20,278 nt of DNA from a virus. Numbering within the stretch: position 1 is the first letter of the stretch; every line of letters starts with the position of its first letter. The stretch is from positions 1 to 20,278 of the IMG/VR virus record IMGVR_UViG_3300043786_000118; one strand, given 5' to 3'. The translations under genes and the position numbers were made by a program. Shown piece after piece: positions 8,121 to 14,581 of this stretch. The notes beneath the pieces are model-generated. The model searched no databases and had not been told where the DNA came from. It saw nothing but the letters and a program-made list of their open reading frames with translations.

Positions 8121-8569
8121 TAGTCACCTACAGTCTGATTTTCAGTTCTACGCCATAGCATTTTATAATATTCTATAGATCCAAATGGTCCAGTAAATGG
8201 CTCAACTGTTGCTATCTCATAAATAGTTCCTCTGCCAGATCTTGGCCCAGCAGTTTCTTTATAAATTGTGTTATCACTTGCATCTCTAACATTTGTTACA
8301 AGTATATTTGTTGTTGCATTGTTAGCATTATTTGAAGAAAGTCTGGGGTCATTTTGGGTCCTTGCAATAAGTTTATTTTCATATTGTAAAAATGCTTCTG
8401 GTTTAATATCTTCTGTTCCTAAACCACCTACTGGTGTTGCATTGCAGATTATAGTTCTATCATAAACCCAATCCTTTTTAGGTTGACCATATTCCCCTTG
8501 TGTAAGAATTGGAAAATATACATCAGCCTTCATTGGATACATAAAGTCTGTAACTTCACATGAGTTCAT
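8120..8569 (-). CDS. Probable head-closure (stopper) protein
   Basis: The 149-residue protein would plug the portal channel after packaging. It has a beta-rich profile and the C-terminal segment IYEIATVEPFTGPFGSIEYY, which resembles the ending of small neck proteins in which a strand pair leads to a final YYKMLWRR. Its size (about 110-150 residues) and position right after the adaptor fit the stopper role. Stop-start overlaps TAATG bind it to both neighbours (8569 and 8120). No diagnostic motif is visible, so alternatives among small neck proteins remain possible. Confidence 0.55.
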   Translation of the reverse strand: MNSCEVTDFMYPMKADVYFPILTQGEYGQPKKDWVYDRTIICNATPVGGLGTEDIKPEAFLQYENKLIARTQNDPRLSSNNANNATTNILVTNVRDASDNTIYKETAGPRSGRGTIYEIATVEPFTGPFGSIEYYKMLWRRTENQTVGD

Positions 8570-9570
8570 TATAAAACTCCAGGACGAACAATATTATCAA
8601 CATACTTAGACAAAATTTTGTCTACAATAATATTTCCAGTACCCTCAATCATTCTCTTGTCATACTCAATTTTAAATTGATCAGTGCTGTAGTTTTTTAC
8701 ATATCTCTTATAATAATCTAATTTGCCACATTTAATATCATTAATCAATAACTTTGTAGCATCTTGAATATCAATAGGAACCACCTTATATCCTGTTTCT
8801 ACTAAGAAAATATAATCTGTTCCATTTGGAAATCCTACGCCAGCGGTGATGGTCTGAACATTTCCACTATCCTCTGTATCAAATATTGCAAATGAATCTG
8901 AAGAGGCTACTGGAATTCTTGCTGGACGTCTTTCTGCCCTATTTAAAGAATCTGTTGCTTGTACTGGGTCTTTTGTAATTGCAGTTTTATCTTTAGTAAT
9001 TAAATAATTAAAATCGCCTAATGCTGGTCCATCTGAATCATTAATATCGTAAACCAGTTCTGCATTTTCATATGCCTTTAAAATTTTATGTGTTCTATCC
9101 CAAAGTGGAATATAGTCTGTTTCTTGTCCAACTACCTCAAGATATTTGCGTTTATAATAAAATCCGTCAACTATAGTATCAATAATTGCTCGTGCTAACG
9201 ATTCATATTCTTTATACTTGGCAATATCTGTTGCAGAGGTTTCATTGTTTGCAATTGCCAGTTCTGTTGGATCTACGTATGGGCGCTCAATCTGTAGGTT
9301 ATCTTCAACTACAATGTCACCACGCTCTCCATTAATGTCTTCATAAATAGTAACTGCATAAGATTTGTCATATTTTACAAAATCTCCATTTAACTCATAT
9401 GTAATTGTTCCTTCTGAAGAAGATGTTAATCCAGATTCTCCACTAATGAATTCTTCAATTTCTGTTTGCTCTGGAACATCTTCAATGACAAGTATATAGT
9501 CTGCTGTTTCGTCTGGAACCTTATAGGTTACGGAAAGCGGGTATGGTGGTAAGCGAAGTACTGTTGACAT
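8569..9570 (-). CDS. Probable head-tail connector (adaptor) with extra beta domain
   Basis: The 333-residue protein has at least two parts. Residues 1-95 are strand-rich, with many acidic residues and a sheet-like SVTYKVPDETADYILVIED pattern. Residues about 105-190 are helical (AKYKEYESLARAIIDTIVD, then a helix around LWDRTHKILKAYENAELVYD), the kind of helical bundle seen in HK97 gp6-type adaptors that bind the portal. The C-terminal third (about 235-333) contains GYKVVPIDIQDATKLLINDI and a lysine/tyrosine-rich helix. Typical adaptors have about 100-150 residues, so this is a large, composite version. It is coupled by TAATG overlaps to the gene before (9570) and after (8569). The function is inferred from order. 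Confidence 0.5.
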   Translation of the reverse strand: MSTVLRLPPYPLSVTYKVPDETADYILVIEDVPEQTEIEEFISGESGLTSSSEGTITYELNGDFVKYDKSYAVTIYEDINGERGDIVVEDNLQIERPYVDPTELAIANNETSATDIAKYKEYESLARAIIDTIVDGFYYKRKYLEVVGQETDYIPLWDRTHKILKAYENAELVYDINDSDGPALGDFNYLITKDKTAITKDPVQATDSLNRAERRPARIPVASSDSFAIFDTEDSGNVQTITAGVGFPNGTDYIFLVETGYKVVPIDIQDATKLLINDIKCGKLDYYKRYVKNYSTDQFKIEYDKRMIEGTGNIIVDKILSKYVDNIVRPGVL

Positions 9571-9926
9571 TAATCTTTACGGTAATAAGATGCTACTTCT
9601 TCAGGCGACGCTATACGTACTAGCCTATGAGTTAGCCACTTTTCCGATGCCTCCTTTGATACTATGTTGTACCCCACTTTTAATGCACCTAAATTATCCA
9701 TGTGAAGATTTTTATCTGAATATAAGGCTACTTTGTTTGTTATGTTTTCAGCCTTATCCACTTCTTCTACACGCTCTTCTTTATTTTCTGGTGGAAACCA
9801 ACTAGCAATGATTTCTAAAATTTCAAGTTTGGTAGTTGCTTCAAAAAGTTCTATATTATTTTTTTTAGCATATGACTTTAATGCTAAGACACTTTTAGTT
9901 GATAGTTCTTCCATTGTTGTATTCAT
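9570..9926 (-). CDS. Small protein with Rho-N/SAP-like N-terminus, head-neck region
   Basis: The 118-residue protein starts with a two-helix pattern, LSTKSVLALKSYAKKNNIEL followed by a TTKLEILEIIASW helix, like the Rho N-terminal or SAP-type fold found in small proteins encoded next to phage capsid genes. A charged linker of about 20 residues leads to a second, probably globular part ending HRLVRIASPEEVASYYRKD. It is the first gene after the capsid terminator and has its own extended -10 promoter and AGGAG ribosome binding site. Its stop overlaps the connector start by one base. A head-tail joining or capsid accessory role is likely from position only. Confidence 0.6.
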   Translation of the reverse strand: MNTTMEELSTKSVLALKSYAKKNNIELFEATTKLEILEIIASWFPPENKEERVEEVDKAENITNKVALYSDKNLHMDNLGALKVGYNIVSKEASEKWLTHRLVRIASPEEVASYYRKD

Positions 9927-9948
9927 AATTCTCCTGTACTCATTTGTA

Positions 9949-9957
9949 ATTATACCA
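9949..9957 (-). promoter_or_regulatory. Extended -10 promoter of the neck/tail operon
   Basis: TGGTATAAT at 9957-9949 is a consensus TATAAT with TGn. No -35 match is seen at the normal distance; that region lies in the terminator stem. It begins four bases after the U-rich tail of the capsid terminator and is followed by a 22-base stretch containing AGGAG before the ATG at 9926. Confidence 0.65.
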
Positions 9958-9960
9958 GAA

Positions 9961-9995
9961 TAACAATAAGGAGGACGGTTTTTATACCGCCCTCC
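9961..9995 (-). terminator. Rho-independent terminator after the major capsid protein
   Basis: On the minus strand GGAGGGCGGT, loop ATAAAA and ACCGTCCTCC make a ten-pair stem with one G-U pair, followed by the U-rich TTATTGTTATT. On the plus strand the wobble becomes an A-C mismatch, so it acts on the minus-strand transcript. It lies about 20 bases after the capsid stop codon. Confidence 0.88.
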
Positions 9996-10016
9996 CTAGT
10001 ACGTGATTGTTATATT

Positions 10017-11168
10017 TTAGGAATCAGCGCTATCTGAGTCAACATAAGCGACTGCATCTAGTTCTTCCCATTGAATACCAAAGCGTACGAATACTGTGTA
10101 TTCAATTGTGTCTTTCTTTGGCTTGTATTCACGGTTTACAGTGATATCTCTCTGGAAGCCCCATACACGGTTCTGAGGGAATGTTAAATCAACATAACCT
10201 GCAGGGTAGTAAGGAACCTCAAGAACATCTACACCAAGTACACGAGTTGTACGTGCATTACCAAGTGTTTGTGCAGTTCCATCAAGGAATTCTTGACGGT
10301 TTGCTTGTGTGCTACCAGTGCGATCTGAGAACGCTGCTGAGATAGCATCTGCAAGAGTACCGTTATTACGAACGATACCAGCAAAAGCATCAGTACCAGC
10401 ATAGAACTTAAGGTTTGACTTAAGTGCACGATACTTGCGTGGCATTGCTAGAAGCAAGCCCTGCATTACTGATGTAGTGTAGTTGTTATCTGAAACTGTT
10501 GCAGCATATTCGTGAGCAGCATTTCCTACTGTTCCACGGGTCTGCTTTACGAATCCTGCCATAATTGAAAGGAATGCGTCTGCGCCTGTTCCAAGACCAT
10601 TGATAGCAAGATCTTCAATATCATTTGCGAAAGCATTGGTCATTAAGCGAACTAAATGATCTTCAAGTGCTCCACCTTCAATATTGTCTTCAAGTGCTTC
10701 AGTTGATACTTCCCAATCAAGACGAATCTTTTTGGTTGTAAGTTCTACCTTTGAGAATGTTGCACCGATGTTTGTATAATCTGGTGCGCCTTGAGCAGCA
10801 GCACGAATTACACGTTCACCAACGTTTACCTTCTCAATTTCCATGGTGTTTGCTCTCATGGTGACACGACGGCCATCTTTAGCGAGGACAGTTGCATCCC
10901 ATACGTAGTCAATAAAACGACGTGCTTGCTCTGGTGCTAAAATACCACCTGCAACACCTGTTGGGTTTACTGCGTTTGCTCCAGTTGTTGCACCGAATGC
11001 TGCAGTAGCAGTGTTACCAAGTTGTGATCCTACAGACTGTGCTGCAGAGTCCAAACCAGTTGCACTACCTACACCACCAGAAACGAATGAGCCTTGAGAG
11101 TTAATCTCTGCGCCTGCTCCGCCTGATCCTGGATAGTTTTTTTCTAGGTCTTTATTTTGTTCCGACAT
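10017..11168 (-). CDS. Major capsid protein (HK97 fold)
   Basis: The 383-residue protein forms the icosahedral shell. Residues 1-75 are a Gly/Ala/Ser-rich, low-complexity arm; from about residue 75 (GGILAPEQARRFIDYVWDAT) the sequence looks like the HK97-type core, with an extended loop region (GERVIRAAAQGAPDYTNIGA), the long spine-helix stretch EDNIEGGALEDHLVRLMTNA, and a C-terminal beta hairpin region ending in an acidic tail. The gene follows the protease/scaffold gene directly and has an excellent ribosome binding site (AGGAGGTGA). The N-terminal arm could be trimmed by the protease. Its G+C is higher than that of the accessory genes, with 47% in one hand-counted line. A strong terminator follows at once, consistent with very high expression. 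Confidence 0.93.
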   Translation of the reverse strand: MSEQNKDLEKNYPGSGGAGAEINSQGSFVSGGVGSATGLDSAAQSVGSQLGNTATAAFGATTGANAVNPTGVAGGILAPEQARRFIDYVWDATVLAKDGRRVTMRANTMEIEKVNVGERVIRAAAQGAPDYTNIGATFSKVELTTKKIRLDWEVSTEALEDNIEGGALEDHLVRLMTNAFANDIEDLAINGLGTGADAFLSIMAGFVKQTRGTVGNAAHEYAATVSDNNYTTSVMQGLLLAMPRKYRALKSNLKFYAGTDAFAGIVRNNGTLADAISAAFSDRTGSTQANRQEFLDGTAQTLGNARTTRVLGVDVLEVPYYPAGYVDLTFPQNRVWGFQRDITVNREYKPKKDTIEYTVFVRFGIQWEELDAVAYVDSDSADS

Positions 11169-11195
11169 TATTTTTCACCTCCTAGTGATTTTACC

Positions 11196-11771
11196 TTAGT
11201 TAAATAGGTCGGTTGATGTGAGGAAACGACCGCCCCATAGGGATTTTTGAACCACTTGTGGTGATTCCTGTACGATCTCGCCTAGATCGCCAGACTTGCG
11301 GAAAGCGGTATCTTGCTCTACAAGATCTACTCGCTTGCCAAACTCGTTAAAGTTATTCTTGATACCGTTAACATCTGATGTTACTGCATCAAGAGATTTT
11401 GTTACTGCTGTTACCTTCTCATTAAGAGATTTGATAGTTGCAGCAAGATCGCCAAAGGCATTAGTAAGAGAAGTATTAATTTCTGAAACTGCCTTGGCAA
11501 CTTCTTCTTTAACATCTGCAATAGATTTTTCCACTACATTCTCTACTTCAACTGCTGCTTTTGCAGCAGAAGATTCTGCACCACCATCATCCGATTTAGC
11601 AACAGCAAGTTCTTCAACTACTGGTGCTTCTTCAGCGACTGCAGGAGTTTCTGCTGTTTCTGCAACAACCTCTGTTGTTACGTCTGCTGCTACTTCTGCT
11701 GGCTGTGCCTCTGGAGCAATCTCTGCATTTTCAACTGCAGTTTCTACAACTGCTTCTGTTGATTCTGTCAT
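11196..11771 (-). CDS. Nested scaffold protein from an internal start
   Basis: ATG at 11771 (Met254 of the protease gene, same frame) is preceded by AGGAGG with an eight-base spacer, among the best ribosome binding sites in the window. It would yield a 191-residue protein made only of the Ala/Glu-rich segment and the coiled coil, with no protease residues. This is the arrangement of lambda C and Nu3, in which a scaffold is translated from inside the protease gene so that scaffold far outnumbers protease. The site and frame are seen directly; actual use is inferred. Confidence 0.75.
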   Translation of the reverse strand: MTESTEAVVETAVENAEIAPEAQPAEVAADVTTEVVAETAETPAVAEEAPVVEELAVAKSDDGGAESSAAKAAVEVENVVEKSIADVKEEVAKAVSEINTSLTNAFGDLAATIKSLNEKVTAVTKSLDAVTSDVNGIKNNFNEFGKRVDLVEQDTAFRKSGDLGEIVQESPQVVQKSLWGGRFLTSTDLFN

Positions 11772-12530
11772 TTGATTTACCTCCTTAGTAATCTTAATTG
11801 TATTAATGCCTTTAGCACTATCAACTAAGAATTTTATCATTTCTGCATTATCTTTATCATTCTTTTCTATAAAACCAATATTTTGCATTTTGTTTCCAGT
11901 TACTGGACTTGTTACTGAGTCAGAATCTGAAACCATAACAATACCGTTTTCTGAATCCCAAAATACATTTTCAATTTCTGTTTTTGATAAGTATCCATCT
12001 ACTACGTTTTGTCCATTTACCTTTTCAATAGATAAAATATTTGCAAATTGGTTTGCTGGATTATCTACAAGAGATAACTCATGTAGTTCATATGTTTTGA
12101 TTACACGAATTGTTTTATCAATTTTTTCATCATAAGCATCATCCCAAGTCTTTATGTTGCCACCAATTGAAAATCCAGTGTATGTTCCATCTAAAACTTT
12201 TTCCCAAGCATCTTGTGCACCTTTAGAAACATACGCAGATACGTAAACTCCACTATAAAACTTTTTGTCATTTGGATCAAAATATTTATCTTCTTTAAAA
12301 GAAACAATCTTTCCTACTGCGCTGGGCTGATGCATTTCACGAAGATTGCCACGGAAGTTTTTAAAAGCCTCTACACTAGATTCTGTTGTAACTATGTCGC
12401 CTTGACGATCAACATTATCAAGCGTAGCAAAGCCAGACACCATACGGCGTTCAACATCCACTTTTCCAATGGGCATTGAAAGGCGAACATTGTCACCTTT
12501 AGTTTCCCAATGAGCCTTGTTTATTAACAT
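11196..12530 (-). CDS. Prohead protease (XkdF/S78-like) fused to scaffold domain
   Basis: The 444-residue product joins a capsid maturation protease to a scaffold. Residues 1-170 form the serine protease domain: H67 in REMHQPSAVG, S121 in GFSIGG and the conserved strand ELSLVDNPAN at 151-160; His and Ser sit close to the catalytic positions known for HK97 gp4. Residues about 255-330 are Ala/Glu/Val-rich and probably disordered, residues 330-410 are a heptad-patterned coiled coil, and the end (SLWGGRFLTSTDLFN) may contact capsid protein. The start has no Shine-Dalgarno and lies nine bases from an extended -10 box, suggesting a near-leaderless message. A second start inside the gene would release the scaffold alone. 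It lies between portal and capsid genes, the expected place. Confidence 0.9.
   Translation of the reverse strand: MLINKAHWETKGDNVRLSMPIGKVDVERRMVSGFATLDNVDRQGDIVTTESSVEAFKNFRGNLREMHQPSAVGKIVSFKEDKYFDPNDKKFYSGVYVSAYVSKGAQDAWEKVLDGTYTGFSIGGNIKTWDDAYDEKIDKTIRVIKTYELHELSLVDNPANQFANILSIEKVNGQNVVDGYLSKTEIENVFWDSENGIVMVSDSDSVTSPVTGNKMQNIGFIEKNDKDNAEMIKFLVDSAKGINTIKITKEVNQMTESTEAVVETAVENAEIAPEAQPAEVAADVTTEVVAETAETPAVAEEAPVVEELAVAKSDDGGAESSAAKAAVEVENVVEKSIADVKEEVAKAVSEINTSLTNAFGDLAATIKSLNEKVTAVTKSLDAVTSDVNGIKNNFNEFGKRVDLVEQDTAFRKSGDLGEIVQESPQVVQKSLWGGRFLTSTDLFN
11780..11785 (-). promoter_or_regulatory. Strong internal Shine-Dalgarno for nested scaffold
   Basis: AGGAGG (11785-11780, within AAGGAGGT) lies inside the protease/scaffold coding region, eight bases before an in-frame ATG. 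The protease's own start has no such site, so scaffold translation should exceed protease translation. Confidence 0.8.
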
Positions 12531-12539
12531 AACGTTATA

Positions 12540-12548
12540 ATTATAGCA
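12540..12548 (-). promoter_or_regulatory. Extended -10 promoter of protease/scaffold and capsid genes
   Basis: TGCTATAAT at 12548-12540 is a consensus -10 with TGn. TTGAGA lies 19 bases further upstream, just after the portal stop codon. Nine bases separate the box from the protease ATG, so the message would have almost no leader, in agreement with the missing Shine-Dalgarno. Confidence 0.6.
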
Positions 12549-12570
12549 CTGCTTTATACAGTTTTCTCAA

Positions 12571-14175
12571 CTATTGAGACGATCTGCCTTCGCCTTGGGG
12601 ATTGCGTCCAGATATTGTAGTTGGTGAATCAGAATTATTATTTGTTCTTTCTGAATCTCTTTGGCGAGTACCCGCCAAATTTGCTCTAGAGTCAGTTGCT
12701 TGTCTTGGCGACATAACAAAAGGATCATCCCCATCTGCTCTTTGTGGCAAGTCTAATTTTTCACGAGCCTCATTTGGAGTCATAACCTGAGTCTTAACAT
12801 AACGCTCAATAATCTGAGATTGAGCAATTTCATCAGTAAGGGTAAGTTCATTAAATTTAAGTTCAAGGATATCTGTTTTTTCCTTAATAATTTTATTAAC
12901 TACTTTTTCAAGATGTTTTTGTGCTGGTCTAGCCACCTGCTCTTTAAATGTGCGATCTTGTGAAAGTGCTGCTGCAATGCCTGAATCAGCACCGCCAAGT
13001 TTAGAAATTGGAACCTGATGTGCAATTAAAATATCATCACGGTTTTGTTTGCGGTACTCCTTAAATGAGCCGTCCTGAATACCGTTTTCAATTGGTTCCA
13101 TCTTAAACTCAACCTTATTACCGTCCGTATCTCCAGGAAGTGGGATATAAAGAGTTCTATGGGATTGAGCCTTAAGTCCAGTCTGTAAAAATCTAAACAT
13201 TTTATCTTCGGCATCGCCAGATAATTTTGCACCCTTTAATGTTACTACATATCTTGGAACCGCCTTGTTTTCAAAGTAGTCAATATTGTATTGAGATGCC
13301 AACTGGTCTCCAATTAAAGACGGCATTGCTGCAACAATATCTGGAATTCCATAGAATGTATTTAAAGGAGAGTATTCTTTAAGATGAATAATCTCATTTG
13401 GTCTTGGATCTGTGCCCATAGGGTTTGCATTTCTTGCTCCAAAGTTTCTAAAATAAACTACCTTTTGACCAATAATTTGAATAAAACCATCACGTAAACG
13501 ACGTACACGAACAGTAGTTGCTGGAATATGTCCAACATATCCAATATCTCCAGCCACTGTTCTACCTACTTCAATAAAACCATTACCAGTTGCTTGAAGA
13601 TCTGTATAAACCTTTTCCATAGTTTTTGTAAAACTGTCATCATCATTTAAACTTTCTAACCAATCACGCAACTGTATCTTTGCTCTTTCAATACGATTAC
13701 GAGCACGATCTACCGCTGCTTGATCTTCGTTCATTTCAAACCTTAACATGGTTCTGTCTGAAATATCAAAGCGATATCCAAGACCGACTACGTTTTCTAC
13801 CTTAGCGTCAATAGCAGCATGGTTAGCAAATGATGTGTCATAAAAGTTGGCTAATTCGTACATGTTATATGGAGGAGTGATTACATCAAATAGTCCGTAA
13901 CCATTTCTATATACCGTGCCAGGATTGATTTGCTTTGAACTTGCATCTACTCCTGAAGGTGTAACATTTGCTGCATTTAAATATGCTTGGTTTGTTTCTG
14001 GACTAATATATTTTGATAAATTGCGGGTTGTTCTACGACGAAAATTTTGATCTAGTCCAGAATAATCTTTTAAATCATCCCAACTTTTATTAAAGGGATC
14101 TTGATGCCTAAAAGGATTTTCTTCTTTGTTCTGTGTATTAAGACCTACACGAATGTATTCTTGCTCATCACTCAT
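12571..14175 (-). CDS. Portal protein (PBSX/XkdE-like family)
   Basis: The 534-residue protein forms the dodecameric ring through which DNA enters and leaves the head. Recognisable parts are the N-terminal region with PPYNMYELANFYDTSFANHA, the wing region VRRLRDGFIQIIGQK, the ring segment IIHLKEYSPLNTFYGIPDIV, the long stem helices after SQYNIDYFENKAVPRYVVTL, and the C-terminal EAREKLDLPQRADGDDPF, which are typical of PBSX-type portals. The last ~50 residues are Ser/Asn/Arg-rich and probably disordered. The start overlaps the preceding gene by eight bases and is preceded by AAAGGA. The next gene is the protease/scaffold, as expected. No terminase is next to it in this window, which is uncommon. 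Confidence 0.93.
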   Translation of the reverse strand: MSDEQEYIRVGLNTQNKEENPFRHQDPFNKSWDDLKDYSGLDQNFRRRTTRNLSKYISPETNQAYLNAANVTPSGVDASSKQINPGTVYRNGYGLFDVITPPYNMYELANFYDTSFANHAAIDAKVENVVGLGYRFDISDRTMLRFEMNEDQAAVDRARNRIERAKIQLRDWLESLNDDDSFTKTMEKVYTDLQATGNGFIEVGRTVAGDIGYVGHIPATTVRVRRLRDGFIQIIGQKVVYFRNFGARNANPMGTDPRPNEIIHLKEYSPLNTFYGIPDIVAAMPSLIGDQLASQYNIDYFENKAVPRYVVTLKGAKLSGDAEDKMFRFLQTGLKAQSHRTLYIPLPGDTDGNKVEFKMEPIENGIQDGSFKEYRKQNRDDILIAHQVPISKLGGADSGIAAALSQDRTFKEQVARPAQKHLEKVVNKIIKEKTDILELKFNELTLTDEIAQSQIIERYVKTQVMTPNEAREKLDLPQRADGDDPFVMSPRQATDSRANLAGTRQRDSERTNNNSDSPTTISGRNPQGEGRSSQ

Positions 14176-14563
14176 TTACAGCATCCTTTCCATATTTATC
14201 TAATGTCTGTTGTGCTGCATGCCAAGCACCTAAGTCATTCATTGAAGGAATTAGTCCTTCTCTCATTCTTTCTTTTTGTTCAGAATATTCTTCTTCACTA
14301 ATTCTTGTAAGGCCAGGAACAAAAACTGCTTTGCCTTCACCGTCATCTCCATAATGCATGGCAGCCTTTCGTAGTTCTGCAATCTTGGATAAATCACCAC
14401 GATCTGAAGGGATGTTTAAGATTGATCCAGTGTCGTCTGTAAACCACTTTCCATCAGACTTCTTATATACGTAAAGTCCCCAGTCATAGTGCTTATCTAT
14501 TACTTTGCGACGAACATTTTGTACATACGGTTTACCAGTTTTTGGGTTAATTAGTGATTCCAT
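14168..14563 (-). CDS. Conserved-looking small protein upstream of portal, function unknown
   Basis: I do not assign a function to this 131-residue protein. It is hydrophilic, starting MESLINPKTGKPYVQNVRRK, with an aromatic segment HYDWGLYVYKKSDGKWF in the first half and a helical, acidic C-terminal half (RISEEEYSEQKERMREGLIP). There is no membrane segment or catalytic motif. Its last eight bases overlap the portal start, so the two are probably translated together and it may assist portal or packaging. I chose ATG 14563 over an in-frame GTG at 14569 because an extended -10 box ends seven bases before the ATG, so a leaderless message would begin there or one base before. Confidence 0.75.
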   Translation of the reverse strand: MESLINPKTGKPYVQNVRRKVIDKHYDWGLYVYKKSDGKWFTDDTGSILNIPSDRGDLSKIAELRKAAMHYGDDGEGKAVFVPGLTRISEEEYSEQKERMREGLIPSMNDLGAWHAAQQTLDKYGKDAVNE

Positions 14564-14570
14564 AACCACA

Positions 14571-14579
14571 AGTATATCA
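14571..14579 (-). promoter_or_regulatory. Extended -10 promoter giving a leaderless message for the pre-portal gene
   Basis: TGATATACT at 14579-14571 (TGn plus TATACT, five of six) ends seven bases before ATG 14563. A second TATAAT, without TGn, overlaps the stop codon of the LamG gene just upstream. No ribosome binding site is present. Confidence 0.55.
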
Positions 14580-14581
14580 GA

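Noticed and set aside
11175-11195. TAAAAT box before the major capsid gene
   Set aside because: It has no TGn extension and no -35, and the AT-rich setting makes a chance match likely. Capsid expression is explained by the upstream protease promoter.
11296-11775. Plus-strand open frame (159 codons) opposite the scaffold region
   Set aside because: Its Ser/Thr/Ala repeats are the complement of the Ala/Glu/Val codons in the scaffold. No start signal is present.
14567-14569. GTG as start of the pre-portal protein
   Set aside because: ATG 14563, two codons further in, is better placed relative to the -10 box and is the preferred codon; GTG would lie inside the expected non-transcribed spacer.
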